NCBI GenBank assembly: GCA_017435425.1
Contig: JAFSFC010000054.1
Location: forward strand, 31,595 to 95,594
Direction of reading: 5' to 3'
DNA: 64,000 nt
Source of the DNA: Ruminiclostridium sp.
GTDB lineage: Bacteria > Bacillota > Clostridia > Oscillospirales > Oscillospiraceae
The notes beneath the pieces are model-generated. The model did no database searches and had not been told where the DNA came from. It saw nothing but the letters and a program-made list of their open reading frames with translations. Positions 1 to 8,079 of this stretch are shown here, in pieces; within the stretch, counting starts at the first letter, position 1, and each line of letters begins with the position of its first letter. The translations under genes and the position numbers were made by a program.

Positions 1-1
1 C

Positions 2-673
2 GCCATGCAGAAGGCCCTCCAGGAGATGATCCGCAACAAGCTCACCTCCATCCAGCGCATCGAGGTGTCCAATGACATCATCGGCAGCCAGGACGTGGTC
101 TCCTCCATCATGCAGTCCGACATGGAAAAGATCCGCATGACCATGGAGGAGCTGGACCGGGATAGCTTTGATGCTGCCGTGGAGGCCATTGTCAACGCCA
201 AGAAGATCTACATTCTGGGCACCCGTTCTTCCGGCGCCCTGGCAGGCTTCATGTCCTTCTACTTTGGCCTCATGTTCGATAACGTGGTCCATGTGGGCGA
301 GTCTGCCAACCAGGAGATCTTTGACCAGATCGTCCAGGTGGGCGAGGGGGACGTGACCATTGGTCTGTCCTTCCCCCGGTACTCCCGCCGTACCGTCCGG
401 GCCATCAACTTTGCCCACGAGCGGGGCTCCAAGGTCATCGCCATCACCGACAGCCACTCCAACGCCATGGCTAAGGCGGCAGACTATGTGCTGCTGGCCA
501 AGTCCGACATGGCCTCTGTGGTGGACTCCCTGGTGGCACCTCTGAGCCTCATCAACGCCCTGCTGGTGGCCATTGCCCGGAGCAAGTCCGATGTGGTGGA
601 CCATTTCGAGCGCCTGGAGAACATCTGGGAGGAGCATGGCATTTTCGTCAGTATGGAGGAAGAAAACCAATGA
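2..673 (+). CDS. RpiR/MurR-family transcriptional regulator, C-terminal part (cut by window edge)
   Basis: The frame is open to the left edge, so the gene starts outside the window. What remains (about 222 residues) is the sugar-isomerase (SIS) domain of an RpiR-type regulator: the phosphosugar-binding stretch ILGTRSSGALAG is near residue 70 of the visible part, followed by a GLSFPRYSRRT loop and an AITDS strand. Family members carry an N-terminal helix-turn-helix of about 80 residues, which must lie upstream. Such proteins sense phosphosugars and control sugar or amino-sugar genes; the ligand cannot be told here. The stop overlaps the next start (ATGA), so the two are translationally coupled. 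Confidence 0.85.
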   Translation, partial: AMQKALQEMIRNKLTSIQRIEVSNDIIGSQDVVSSIMQSDMEKIRMTMEELDRDSFDAAVEAIVNAKKIYILGTRSSGALAGFMSFYFGLMFDNVVHVGESANQEIFDQIVQVGEGDVTIGLSFPRYSRRTVRAINFAHERGSKVIAITDSHSNAMAKAADYVLLAKSDMASVVDSLVAPLSLINALLVAIARSKSDVVDHFERLENIWEEHGIFVSMEEENQ

Positions 674-1923
674 TGCAGACCCATGTGGTCGTGGTGGGCG
701 GCGGCGCAGCCGGTATGATGGCTGCCCTGGCTGCCCGGGAAGCAGGGGCCGACGTGACCCTGCTGGAGCCCAACGAAAAGCTGGGCCGCAAGCTCTACAT
801 CACCGGCAAGGGCCGGTGCAACCTCACCAACAACACCACCGTGGAGGGGGTTTTGAACAACGTGCCCCGGAACAGCCGGTTCCTGTATAGTGCGGTCACC
901 AAGTTCCCTCCCTCCCAGGTGATGGAATATTTTGAGAAATTAGGCGTCCCCCTGAAGACCGAGCGGGGGGGACGCGTTTTTCCGTGTTCTGACAGGGCGG
1001 CCGATGTGATCGACGGCCTGTTTTTCGCATTGAAAAAGGCAAAGGTGACCATCCGCCGGGCCAAGGTCCAGAGCCTGGAACTGGATGAGTCCGGGGTCAC
1101 CGGGGTCCGTCTCACCGACGGGGAGACCGTCTCCGCCGACGGGGTCATTGTGGCCACCGGCGGCGTGTCCTACGTGGGCACCGGTTCCACCGGGGACGGC
1201 TACCGCCTGGCCCAGGAGGCCGGGCATAAGGTGGTCACCCCTCGGGCATCCCTGGTCCCCCTGGTGGAGGATGGGGAGACCTGCGCCAAAATGCAGGGAC
1301 TGTCCCTGAAGAACGTCACCCTCACCCTGAAGAACCAGAAGAAAAAGGTGGTCTTCCAGGAGCAGGGGGAGATGCTCTTCACCCACTTCGGCATCTCCGG
1401 CCCTCTGGTCCTGTCGGCCAGCGCCCACGGAGACTGGACCAAGGACAAGTACACCGCCATCATCGACCTGAAGCCCGCCCTGGATGAGGCCAAGCTGGAG
1501 GCCCGCATCCTGCGGGATGTCTCCGAGGCCCCCAACAAGGCCTTCCACAACTTCCTGGAGGGACTGGCCCCCCGGCTCATGGTCCCCGTCCTTTGCGAAA
1601 AGGCGGACATCGACCCTGACCTGCCGGTGAACGCCATGACCAAGGGCCAGCGCCGCCGTCTCATGGAGACCATGAAGCATTTTGTGATTCCCATTTCCGG
1701 CACCCGCCCGGTGAACGAGGCCATCATCACCGCCGGCGGTGTCAAGACCGGGGAGATCGACCCCGGCACCATGATGTCCAAGAAAACCCCCGGCCTTTTC
1801 TTTGCCGGCGAGGTCATGGACGTGGACGCCTACACCGGCGGCTTCAACCTGCAGATCGCCTGGTGCACCGGCCGGGCAGCCGGCCTCAGCGCCGCCGCTT
1901 ACAAAAAGGAGGAGCAGGCATGA
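670..1923 (+). CDS. HI0933/YhiN-family NAD(P)/FAD-dependent oxidoreductase
   Basis: A 417-residue flavoprotein of the HI0933 family. The N-terminus carries the dinucleotide-binding motif VVVVGGGAAGMMAA followed by the family signature GKGRCNLTN around residues 45-55. A C-terminal GG..DVDAYTGGFNLQIA segment closes the FAD site. The substrate of this family is not established. The gene overlaps its neighbours by 4 bases on both sides (ATGA) and so sits inside the operon with the RpiR-type gene and cmk. Confidence 0.9.
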   Translation: MMQTHVVVVGGGAAGMMAALAAREAGADVTLLEPNEKLGRKLYITGKGRCNLTNNTTVEGVLNNVPRNSRFLYSAVTKFPPSQVMEYFEKLGVPLKTERGGRVFPCSDRAADVIDGLFFALKKAKVTIRRAKVQSLELDESGVTGVRLTDGETVSADGVIVATGGVSYVGTGSTGDGYRLAQEAGHKVVTPRASLVPLVEDGETCAKMQGLSLKNVTLTLKNQKKKVVFQEQGEMLFTHFGISGPLVLSASAHGDWTKDKYTAIIDLKPALDEAKLEARILRDVSEAPNKAFHNFLEGLAPRLMVPVLCEKADIDPDLPVNAMTKGQRRRLMETMKHFVIPISGTRPVNEAIITAGGVKTGEIDPGTMMSKKTPGLFFAGEVMDVDAYTGGFNLQIAWCTGRAAGLSAAAYKKEEQA

Positions 1924-2597
1924 AAAAATACAGCATTGCCATCGACGGACCCTCCGGGGCCGGAAAGAGTACCCTGGCCAAGGCCCTGGCGGCCAAGCTG
2001 GGGTTCCTCTATGTGGATACCGGCGCTATCTACCGCACTGTGGGTCTGTACGTGGCCCGCAATGGGGGAGACTGCGCCGTGGAATCTGATGTCCTGGCCC
2101 GTTTGCCTGCAATCAAGATCACCATGACCTACGGGGAGGACGGCCTGCAGCGGATGATCCTCAACGGGGAGGACGTGACCACCGATATCCGGAAGAACGA
2201 GGTCTCCCGGTACGCCTCCCAGGTGTCTCCCATTCCCGGGGTCCGGGCATTTCTGCTGGAGATGCAGCGGTCCATGGCCCGGGAGCACAGCGTCATCATG
2301 GACGGCCGGGACATTGGCACCGTGGTCCTGCCCGATGCCGACCTGAAGATCTTCCTGACCGCTTCTGTGGAAGAGCGGGCCCGCCGCCGCCATAAAGAAC
2401 TTCTGGAAAAGGGCCAGCAGATCGATTTGGAAACGGTGAAGCAGGAAATTGCCGACCGGGACTATGCCGACAGCCATCGGGCTGTGGCTCCTCTGAAGCA
2501 GGCCGAGGACGCTGTGGTGGTGGACACCTCCGGCCTGGACCTGGAGGAAAGCCTGGAGACCCTGTATACCCTGGTGAAAGAGAGGCTTGACCTTTGA
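1920..2597 (+). CDS. cmk: Cytidylate kinase
   Basis: A 225-residue (d)CMP kinase that phosphorylates CMP/dCMP for nucleotide and lipid precursor supply. The P-loop GPSGAGKST lies at residues 9-17, followed by DTGAIYR (CMP-binding) and the DGRDIGTVVLP motif near residue 120. The start chosen is the ATG overlapping the upstream stop, preceded by AAAAGGAGGAG; a longer frame upstream belongs to a shadow. It overlaps plsC by TTGA. A cmk-plsC-ispH/rpsA order is common in Clostridia. Confidence 0.95.
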   Translation: MKKYSIAIDGPSGAGKSTLAKALAAKLGFLYVDTGAIYRTVGLYVARNGGDCAVESDVLARLPAIKITMTYGEDGLQRMILNGEDVTTDIRKNEVSRYASQVSPIPGVRAFLLEMQRSMAREHSVIMDGRDIGTVVLPDADLKIFLTASVEERARRRHKELLEKGQQIDLETVKQEIADRDYADSHRAVAPLKQAEDAVVVDTSGLDLEESLETLYTLVKERLDL

Positions 2598-3193
2598 CCA
2601 AGTTTGAATTTTTATATTCTGCCAGCAAGCTCGTCTTCAACGTGGTGAGCTTCCTGAAGCCCAAGCGCATTTACGGCGTGGAGAACGTGCCGGAAGGTCC
2701 TGCAGTCATCTGCGCCAACCACGTCCACTTCTCCGACCCCTTCTACATTGTCCATGCGATCCCCCGCAGACATAAGATTTGGATCATGTCCAAGGAAGAG
2801 GTCAGCCGCTGGCCGGTGGTGGGACCTCTTCTGAAATGGAGTGAGTTCATCATCTTCGTCAAGCGGGGTAAGTCGGATGTGGGGGCTGTGAAGAATGCCC
2901 TGAAAGCCCTGAAGGGGGGCGAGAAGCTTCTCATCTTCCCTGAGGGAACCCGCCACGATGAGATCGGCGAGGGCAAGACCGGCGCGGCCATGATGGCCAT
3001 TCGGACGGGTTCTCCTGTCCTGCCGGTGCACATCTCCCCCCAGCGGAAGCTCTTCCATCCCATTGAGATCCGGTTCGGCGAACCCTATATGCCCTTCACC
3101 GAGGACCGGAAGGCCAATGCGGAGGACTATCAAATCGCTACCGATGCCCTCATGGAGAAGATCAAGGCCCTGGGCCAGGAGGGGAAGGCATGA
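2594..3193 (+). CDS. plsC: 1-acyl-sn-glycerol-3-phosphate acyltransferase
   Basis: A 199-residue PlsC-type acyltransferase making phosphatidic acid at the membrane. The catalytic block NHVHFSD (NHxxxxD) lies near residue 40, and the phosphate-binding FPEGTR block near 118. The start is TTG overlapping the cmk stop, with AAAGAGAGG upstream. The stop overlaps the ispH start by 4 bases. Its length is at the short end for the family, with no N-terminal membrane helix. Confidence 0.92.
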   Translation: MTKFEFLYSASKLVFNVVSFLKPKRIYGVENVPEGPAVICANHVHFSDPFYIVHAIPRRHKIWIMSKEEVSRWPVVGPLLKWSEFIIFVKRGKSDVGAVKNALKALKGGEKLLIFPEGTRHDEIGEGKTGAAMMAIRTGSPVLPVHISPQRKLFHPIEIRFGEPYMPFTEDRKANAEDYQIATDALMEKIKALGQEGKA

Positions 3194-5145
3194 GAGAGGT
3201 CATCCTGGCCAAGTCTGCCGGGTTCTGCTTCGGCGTCCGCCGGGCAGTCCAATTGGCAGAGAAGATCGCAGAGGAGGGCAAGCCCTATGTGATGCTGGGG
3301 CCGGTCATCCACAACGACAACGTCATTGAGGACCTGGCTGCCCGTGGGGTAGGCTGCGTCCATTCCATCGAGGATGTGCCCCCGGGACACGGGGTCATCA
3401 TTCGCTCCCACGGAGAGCCCAAGGCGGTCTATGACAGGCTGGAAGAGATGGGCTGTCCCATCGCCGATGCTACCTGCGTGAAGGTCTCACAGATCCATCA
3501 AATTGTCAGGGAGGCCAGCGACCGTGGCCGGCAGGTCATCATCATCGGCTCCCCGGAGCACCCGGAAGTCAAGGCCATTGCGGGCTGGTGTGAGGGGGCA
3601 GAGATCTTCCGAAATGTGGAAGAACTGTCTGATTTTCTGAGCGCTGCCAAAGAAAATCCACAAAAACCGGTGACCCTGGTCTCCCAAACTACATCTACGG
3701 ATAAAATTTGGACTCCGTGCAGAGAAAAAGTAAAAAAAGAGTGTACAAACGCAGAAATTTTTGATACAATATGTGATGCTACGTGTAAGCGGCAATCAGA
3801 AGCACAGAGATTGGCGGAGCACTGCGGCGCAATGATCGTGATCGGCGACCGAAAAAGCTCCAACACAAACCGTCTTGCTGAGTTATGCCGGGCGCACTGC
3901 CCACTGGTTTTCCACATCAGCCGGGCTGAGGAGCTTGACCGGAGTATGGTAAGCGGGGTAGCTTCTGTGGGAATCACCGCCGGCGCGTCGACGCCGGGGT
4001 GGATAATAAAGGAGGTAAACAACAAAATGAGCGAAGAGCTGAACAACGTTATGGAGATCGAAGAGTCTTTCGCAGACATGCTGGAGAGATCCATCAAAAC
4101 TTTAAATACTGGTGATAAGGTCGTTGGTGTCGTTACCGGCATCACCAACACCGAAGTCAACGTCGACCTGGGCACCAAGCACGCAGGTTACATCCCCCTG
4201 TCCGAGCTGACCGACGACCCCTCCCTGAAGGTTGAGGACATCGTCAAGATCGGTGACGAGATCGAGACCTATGTCATGCGCGTCAACGACATGGAAGGCG
4301 TTGCTACCCTGTCCAAGAAGCGTCTGGACACCGTCAAGAACTGGGACACCATCGAGGCTGCTGTGGAAGACAAGACCGTCATGGAAGGCGTTGTCACCGA
4401 GGACAACAAGGGCGGCGTCGTTGTCAACGTCAAGGGCATCCGCGTGTTCGTTCCCGCTTCTCAGACCGGAATGCCCCGCGGCGCTGACCTGTCCGAGATG
4501 CTGAAGGAGCGCGTCCAGCTGCGCATCACCGAGGTCAACCGTTCCCGCCGTCGTGTGGTCGGTTCCATCCGTGCTGTTGCTGCTGAGGCTCGTGCTGCTA
4601 AGGCTGCAGAGGTCTGGGAAGGCATCGAGGTCGGCAAGAAGTACGAGGGTACCGTTAAGTCCCTGACTTCCTACGGCGCATTCGTCGACATCGGCGGCGT
4701 TGACGGCATGGTCCACGTTTCCGAGCTGTCCTGGAGCCGCATCAAGAACCCCGCTGAGGTTGTTGCTGTTGGCGACGCAGTTTCCGTCTATGTCATCTCC
4801 TTCGACCCCGAGAAGAAGAAGATCTCCCTGGGCATGAAGGATCACTCTCAGGATCCTTGGTCCGTCTTCACCTCCACCTACGAGGTGGGCTCCGTGGCTT
4901 CCGTCCGCGTTGTCAAGCTGATGACCTTCGGTGCTTTTGCTGAGATCGTTCCCGGCGTTGACGGTCTGATCCACATCTCTCAGATCGCTGATCACCGCAT
5001 CGAGAAGCCCGGCGACGTTCTGGAAGAGGGCCAGGTCGTTGACGTCAAGGTCACCGACATCGACATGGACCGCAAGAAGGTCTCCCTGTCCATCCGCGCA
5101 CTGCTGAACGACGCAGCTGAGGAAGAGGCAGAGGACGCTGAGTAA
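3190..5145 (+). CDS. ispH-rpsA: Fused HMBPP reductase (IspH) - ribosomal protein S1
   Basis: A 651-residue fusion. Residues 1-278 are IspH, the last step of the MEP isoprenoid pathway. The [4Fe-4S] ligands Cys13, Cys96 and Cys195 are present, with His41, His74, His124 and Glu126 in the expected spots. Residues about 300-640 contain four S1 RNA-binding domains, the third and fourth with the typical GAFV/GAFA and HVSEL/HISQI motifs. The fusion is known in Clostridia. An in-frame ATG at 4027 (residue 280) has a perfect GGAGGT at 4011-4016, so S1 can also be made alone. Codon choice shifts across the joint: the S1 half is rich in GCT/GTT, as in highly expressed genes. Confidence 0.95.
   Translation: MREVILAKSAGFCFGVRRAVQLAEKIAEEGKPYVMLGPVIHNDNVIEDLAARGVGCVHSIEDVPPGHGVIIRSHGEPKAVYDRLEEMGCPIADATCVKVSQIHQIVREASDRGRQVIIIGSPEHPEVKAIAGWCEGAEIFRNVEELSDFLSAAKENPQKPVTLVSQTTSTDKIWTPCREKVKKECTNAEIFDTICDATCKRQSEAQRLAEHCGAMIVIGDRKSSNTNRLAELCRAHCPLVFHISRAEELDRSMVSGVASVGITAGASTPGWIIKEVNNKMSEELNNVMEIEESFADMLERSIKTLNTGDKVVGVVTGITNTEVNVDLGTKHAGYIPLSELTDDPSLKVEDIVKIGDEIETYVMRVNDMEGVATLSKKRLDTVKNWDTIEAAVEDKTVMEGVVTEDNKGGVVVNVKGIRVFVPASQTGMPRGADLSEMLKERVQLRITEVNRSRRRVVGSIRAVAAEARAAKAAEVWEGIEVGKKYEGTVKSLTSYGAFVDIGGVDGMVHVSELSWSRIKNPAEVVAVGDAVSVYVISFDPEKKKISLGMKDHSQDPWSVFTSTYEVGSVASVRVVKLMTFGAFAEIVPGVDGLIHISQIADHRIEKPGDVLEEGQVVDVKVTDIDMDRKKVSLSIRALLNDAAEEEAEDAE
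3742..3770 (+). promoter_or_regulatory. Candidate internal promoter for rpsA inside ispH
   Basis: TGTACA (3742-3747), a 17-base spacer and TACAAT (3765-3770) preceded by TG (extended -10) lie within an unusually A+T-rich stretch of ispH. This is 257 bases before the internal ATG at 4027. The pattern is visible; promoter activity is inferred. Confidence 0.5.
4011..4029 (+). promoter_or_regulatory. Internal ribosome-binding site and start for stand-alone S1
   Basis: AAAGGAGGT followed after 10 bases by an in-frame ATG at 4027, exactly at the IspH/S1 joint. Initiation here would give a 372-residue, four-domain S1 protein. The match to the anti-Shine-Dalgarno sequence is better than that of the upstream ispH start. 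Confidence 0.75.
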
Positions 5146-5320
5146 TCTCAGTTTCTGAAAAAAGCTGGTAGGCGCGAGCGCCATCCAAACAAACACTTGC
5201 CGGCAGAACACAGAATCAAGAAAGGGGGACTGCCGTATGGCTGGTCCCTCTTTTTTTGACAAAATAAAAGGGTGGCTGTCAGGAGAACCTAACAACACCC
5301 GAAAGAATGGAGGACAAACC

Positions 5321-5530
5321 ATGGTTACCATTACCAAAGACACCATTGTGGGCGACATCCTGGATATCGCACCCGAGACCGCACCCGCATTCATCGAGAT
5401 CGGTATGCACTGCCTGGGCTGCCCCGCATCCCGCAATGAGACCGTGGAGATGGCTTGCATGGTCCACAACGAGAACGTTGACGACCTGGTCAAGAAGCTC
5501 AACGATCTGATCGCTGCCAACAAGAAGTAA
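5321..5530 (+). CDS. DUF1858 domain protein
   Basis: A 69-residue protein that is essentially one DUF1858 domain, with the CLGCPASRNETVEMAC core holding three cysteines. The domain occurs next to hybrid-cluster or ScdA-like redox proteins; its function is not established. Two starts are possible: ATG at 5321 after AATGGAGG, chosen because the domain begins there, or ATG at 5237 after AAAGGGGG, which adds 28 residues (97 in total). It stands alone, followed by a strong terminator. Confidence 0.75.
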   Translation: MVTITKDTIVGDILDIAPETAPAFIEIGMHCLGCPASRNETVEMACMVHNENVDDLVKKLNDLIAANKK

Positions 5531-5544
5531 TCAAACAACCGGAA

Positions 5545-5575
5545 AGGGGCGGGATTCCGCCCCTTTTTATTTTGT
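5545..5575 (+). terminator. Intrinsic terminator after the DUF1858 gene
   Basis: GGGGCGG-GATT-CCGCCCC stem-loop followed by TTTTTATTTT. Confidence 0.9.
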
Positions 5576-5591
5576 AAAGCGAGGAATTTCC

Positions 5592-6296
5592 ATGAGAGAA
5601 CTGGAATTGACCCCACGACTGATGGCCATTGCCGACCAGGTCCCACAGGGGGCCAAACTGGCCGACGTGGGCACCGACCACGCCTACCTGCCGGTATATC
5701 TGCTCCTTCGGGACCGCATCCAAAGTGCTGTGGCCTCTGATGTGAACGAAGGTCCTCTTCAGCGGGGCCGGGAGACCGCCCGGACCTATGGGGTGCCCGG
5801 GGAGAAGATCGCCTTCCGCATCTGCGACGGCCTGGCCGGGGTGGAGGCCTACGAGGCCGACACCGTGGCCATCTGCGGCATGGGAGGCGAGCTGATCTCC
5901 CGCATCCTGGGGGCTGCCCCCTGGACGAAAGAGGCCCTCCTGCTCCTCCAGCCCATGAGCTCCCAGCCGGAGCTCCGCCAGTGGCTCATGGCCAACGGCT
6001 ACACCATCGGGCGGGAGCAGGTGGTGAAGGAGGGGGAGAAGTATTACGTGATCCTCACTGTCACCGGCGGGGCCTCCGAACATTACACCCCGGCGGAGCT
6101 CTTTGTGGGCCGTCAGCGGGAAGGGGAGGACAACCCCCACCGGGGGGCCTACCTGACTGACCAGATCCGCCGCCGGGAACGGGCCCTGGCAGGGATGAAG
6201 CAGGGAACCCCCGACCCTGAGACTCTGGCCCGGGAGGAAGCCCTCCTTCAGGGCTTGAAAGACATGGAAAAGGAGTGGAAGGCATGGCAACGGTAA
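5592..6296 (+). CDS. trmK: tRNA (adenine(22)-N1)-methyltransferase
   Basis: A 234-residue TrmK-family SAM-dependent methyltransferase. The N-terminus LTPRLMAIADQV and the SAM-binding block LADVGTDHAYLPVYL (residues 22-36) are family signatures, and AICGMGGELI forms the next motif. TrmK methylates A22 of tRNA. The gene overlaps the NIF3 gene by 13 bases, the pairing usually seen in Firmicutes. Confidence 0.9.
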   Translation: MRELELTPRLMAIADQVPQGAKLADVGTDHAYLPVYLLLRDRIQSAVASDVNEGPLQRGRETARTYGVPGEKIAFRICDGLAGVEAYEADTVAICGMGGELISRILGAAPWTKEALLLLQPMSSQPELRQWLMANGYTIGREQVVKEGEKYYVILTVTGGASEHYTPAELFVGRQREGEDNPHRGAYLTDQIRRRERALAGMKQGTPDPETLAREEALLQGLKDMEKEWKAWQR

Positions 6297-7078
6297 AAGA
6301 GATCTACACTCTTCTGGACGGGAAGGCGCCCTTCCGGTACCAGATGGGTTTTGACAATGCAGGCTTCCTGGTGGGCCGGGGGAACGCAGAGGTTTCCAAG
6401 GTCCTGGTGGCCCTGGACATCACCCCGGCGGTCATCGCCGAGGCGGTGGAGCTGGGAGCTCAGCTCATCGTGGCCCACCACCCGGTGATTTTTGGCCAGA
6501 TCGGTCAGGTCACCGATGAGACCTCTACCGGCCGGAAGGTCCTGGCCCTCATTGAGAACGGCATCGCCGCCATCTGTGCCCACACCAACCTGGACGCCGC
6601 CGAGGGGGGCGTGAACTCCGAGCTGGCCCGCCGGATGGGCCTGGAGAACCCTGTGCCCCTGGAGGTGGATGGGGAGGACGAGAACGGGGTCCCCTACGGT
6701 ATTGGCCGGGTGGGCACTCTGCCCCAGGCCATGTCCCTGGCCGACTTCGCCGCCTACACCAAGCAGGCCCTGGACCTGGAAGGGGTCCGTGTCCTGGACG
6801 CTGGTGTCCCCGTGTCCAAGGTGGCAGTGGGAGGCGGCTCCTGCGGCTCCATGCTCCCTCTGGTCAAGGCCCAGGGCTGTGACACCTTCGTCACCTCGGA
6901 TCTGAAGCATGACCTGTATCTGGAGGCCCGGGACATGGGCATCAACCTGCTGGACGCCGGCCACTACTCCACCGAGACGGTGGTCTGCCCGGTGGTGAAG
7001 ACCTGGTTGGAAGAGGCTTTCCCCGGCCTGACCGTGGAAATTGCCCAGAACCAGGGCGAGGTTTTTACATATTTCTAA
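6284..7078 (+). CDS. NIF3-family dinuclear metal-centre protein
   Basis: A 264-residue NIF3/YqfO-type protein. Metal-ligand signatures are visible: GFDNAG (residues 20-25), the AHHPVIF motif near 65, the CAHTNLDAAEGGVN block near 99, and the C-terminal DAGHYSTE near 225. The biochemical role of the family is unsettled. The ATG at 6284 (after AAGGAG) was preferred over a GTG three codons upstream. The central PII-like insertion of longer homologues is absent. Confidence 0.9.
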   Translation: MATVKEIYTLLDGKAPFRYQMGFDNAGFLVGRGNAEVSKVLVALDITPAVIAEAVELGAQLIVAHHPVIFGQIGQVTDETSTGRKVLALIENGIAAICAHTNLDAAEGGVNSELARRMGLENPVPLEVDGEDENGVPYGIGRVGTLPQAMSLADFAAYTKQALDLEGVRVLDAGVPVSKVAVGGGSCGSMLPLVKAQGCDTFVTSDLKHDLYLEARDMGINLLDAGHYSTETVVCPVVKTWLEEAFPGLTVEIAQNQGEVFTYF

Positions 7079-7088
7079 GGTCAGCCCC

Positions 7089-7117
7089 TTGCCAAGGCCA
7101 GCCCTCTGTGATAAAAT
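7089..7117 (+). promoter_or_regulatory. Promoter of yebC
   Basis: TTGCCA (7089-7094), 17-base spacer, TAAAAT (7112-7117) with an upstream TG. Good match to a vegetative extended -10 promoter. Confidence 0.7.
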
Positions 7118-7189
7118 TAATTAGTTAAAGAGATACGCGGGGCAGGCTCTGTCCGGCGAACAATATATGATACGAAGGGAACGATACCT

Positions 7190-7924
7190 ATGTCCGGACA
7201 TTCCAAGTGGCATAATATTCAGAAGACCAAGGGTGCCGCTGACGCAAAGCGCAGCGCTGCCTTCACCAAGATCGCCAAGGAGATCATCGTGGCTGTTAAG
7301 GCCGGCGGCTCCGGCGACCCCGCAAACAACTCCCGCCTGGCTACCGTCATCGCCAAGGCAAAGTCCGCCAACATGCCCAACGACAACATCAAGCGCACCA
7401 TCGAGAAGGCACTGGGCGCCAACAACACCGACAACTACGAGTCCGTGGTTTACGAAGGCTACGGCCCCAACGGCGTTGCTGTTATCATCGAGGCTCTGAC
7501 CGACAACCGTCAGCGCACCGCTCCCGAAATGCGCCACCTGCTGGACAAGTACGGCAAGGGCCTGGGCGCTACCGGCTGCGTGTCCTGGTCCTTCGACCGC
7601 AAGGGCGTGCTGGTCATGGTGGACGAGGACGGCGAGCTGGACGAAGATACCGTCATGATGGACGCTCTGGACTGCGGCGCAGCCGACCTGGAAGTGGACG
7701 GCGAGGTCTTCACCGTCTACACCGAGCCCGATGATTGCGGCGCTGTGGCAGCTGCCATGCAGGAGAAGGGCTATGTCTTCGCCTCTGCCCAGGTGGAGAT
7801 GGTCCCCCAGAACTACGTGAAGCTGACCGACGCTGGCGACATCAAGAACATGGAGAAGCTCATCGACATGCTCGAGGACAACGACGACGTCCAGAACGTG
7901 TACCACAACTGGGACGAAGAATAA
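7190..7924 (+). CDS. yebC: YebC/PmpR-family protein
   Basis: A 244-residue YebC-family protein starting with the hallmark MSGHSKWHNIQKTKGAADAK. Members are described as transcription regulators or ribosome-associated factors that help translation through proline runs. Codon usage is highly biased, like the S1 segment, suggesting high expression. The gene is monocistronic between its own promoter and a terminator. Confidence 0.95.
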   Translation: MSGHSKWHNIQKTKGAADAKRSAAFTKIAKEIIVAVKAGGSGDPANNSRLATVIAKAKSANMPNDNIKRTIEKALGANNTDNYESVVYEGYGPNGVAVIIEALTDNRQRTAPEMRHLLDKYGKGLGATGCVSWSFDRKGVLVMVDEDGELDEDTVMMDALDCGAADLEVDGEVFTVYTEPDDCGAVAAAMQEKGYVFASAQVEMVPQNYVKLTDAGDIKNMEKLIDMLEDNDDVQNVYHNWDEE

Positions 7925-7931
7925 GTGATTC

Positions 7932-7966
7932 AAAAGACCGCTGGAATATTCCGGCGGTCTTTTCTT
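7932..7966 (+). terminator. Terminator of yebC
   Basis: AAAGACCGC...GCGGTCTTTT hairpin with a U-rich 3' arm. Confidence 0.85.
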
Positions 7967-7989
7967 TGGCCCCTAAGAGTCCCCGTGGC

Positions 7990-8017
7990 TTGCTTTTCGT
8001 TCTCAGTTTGATATAAT
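7990..8017 (+). promoter_or_regulatory. Promoter of the cas12f-like gene
   Basis: TTGCTT (7990-7995), 16-base spacer, perfect TATAAT (8012-8017) with TG one base upstream. It lies between the yebC terminator and the nuclease start, so the CRISPR locus has its own transcription unit. Confidence 0.65.
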
Positions 8018-8079
8018 AACAGCATAAGGAACATGACGTATGCGTAGTGCGCATAGTCCAATGGCTGAGAGGTGATGTC

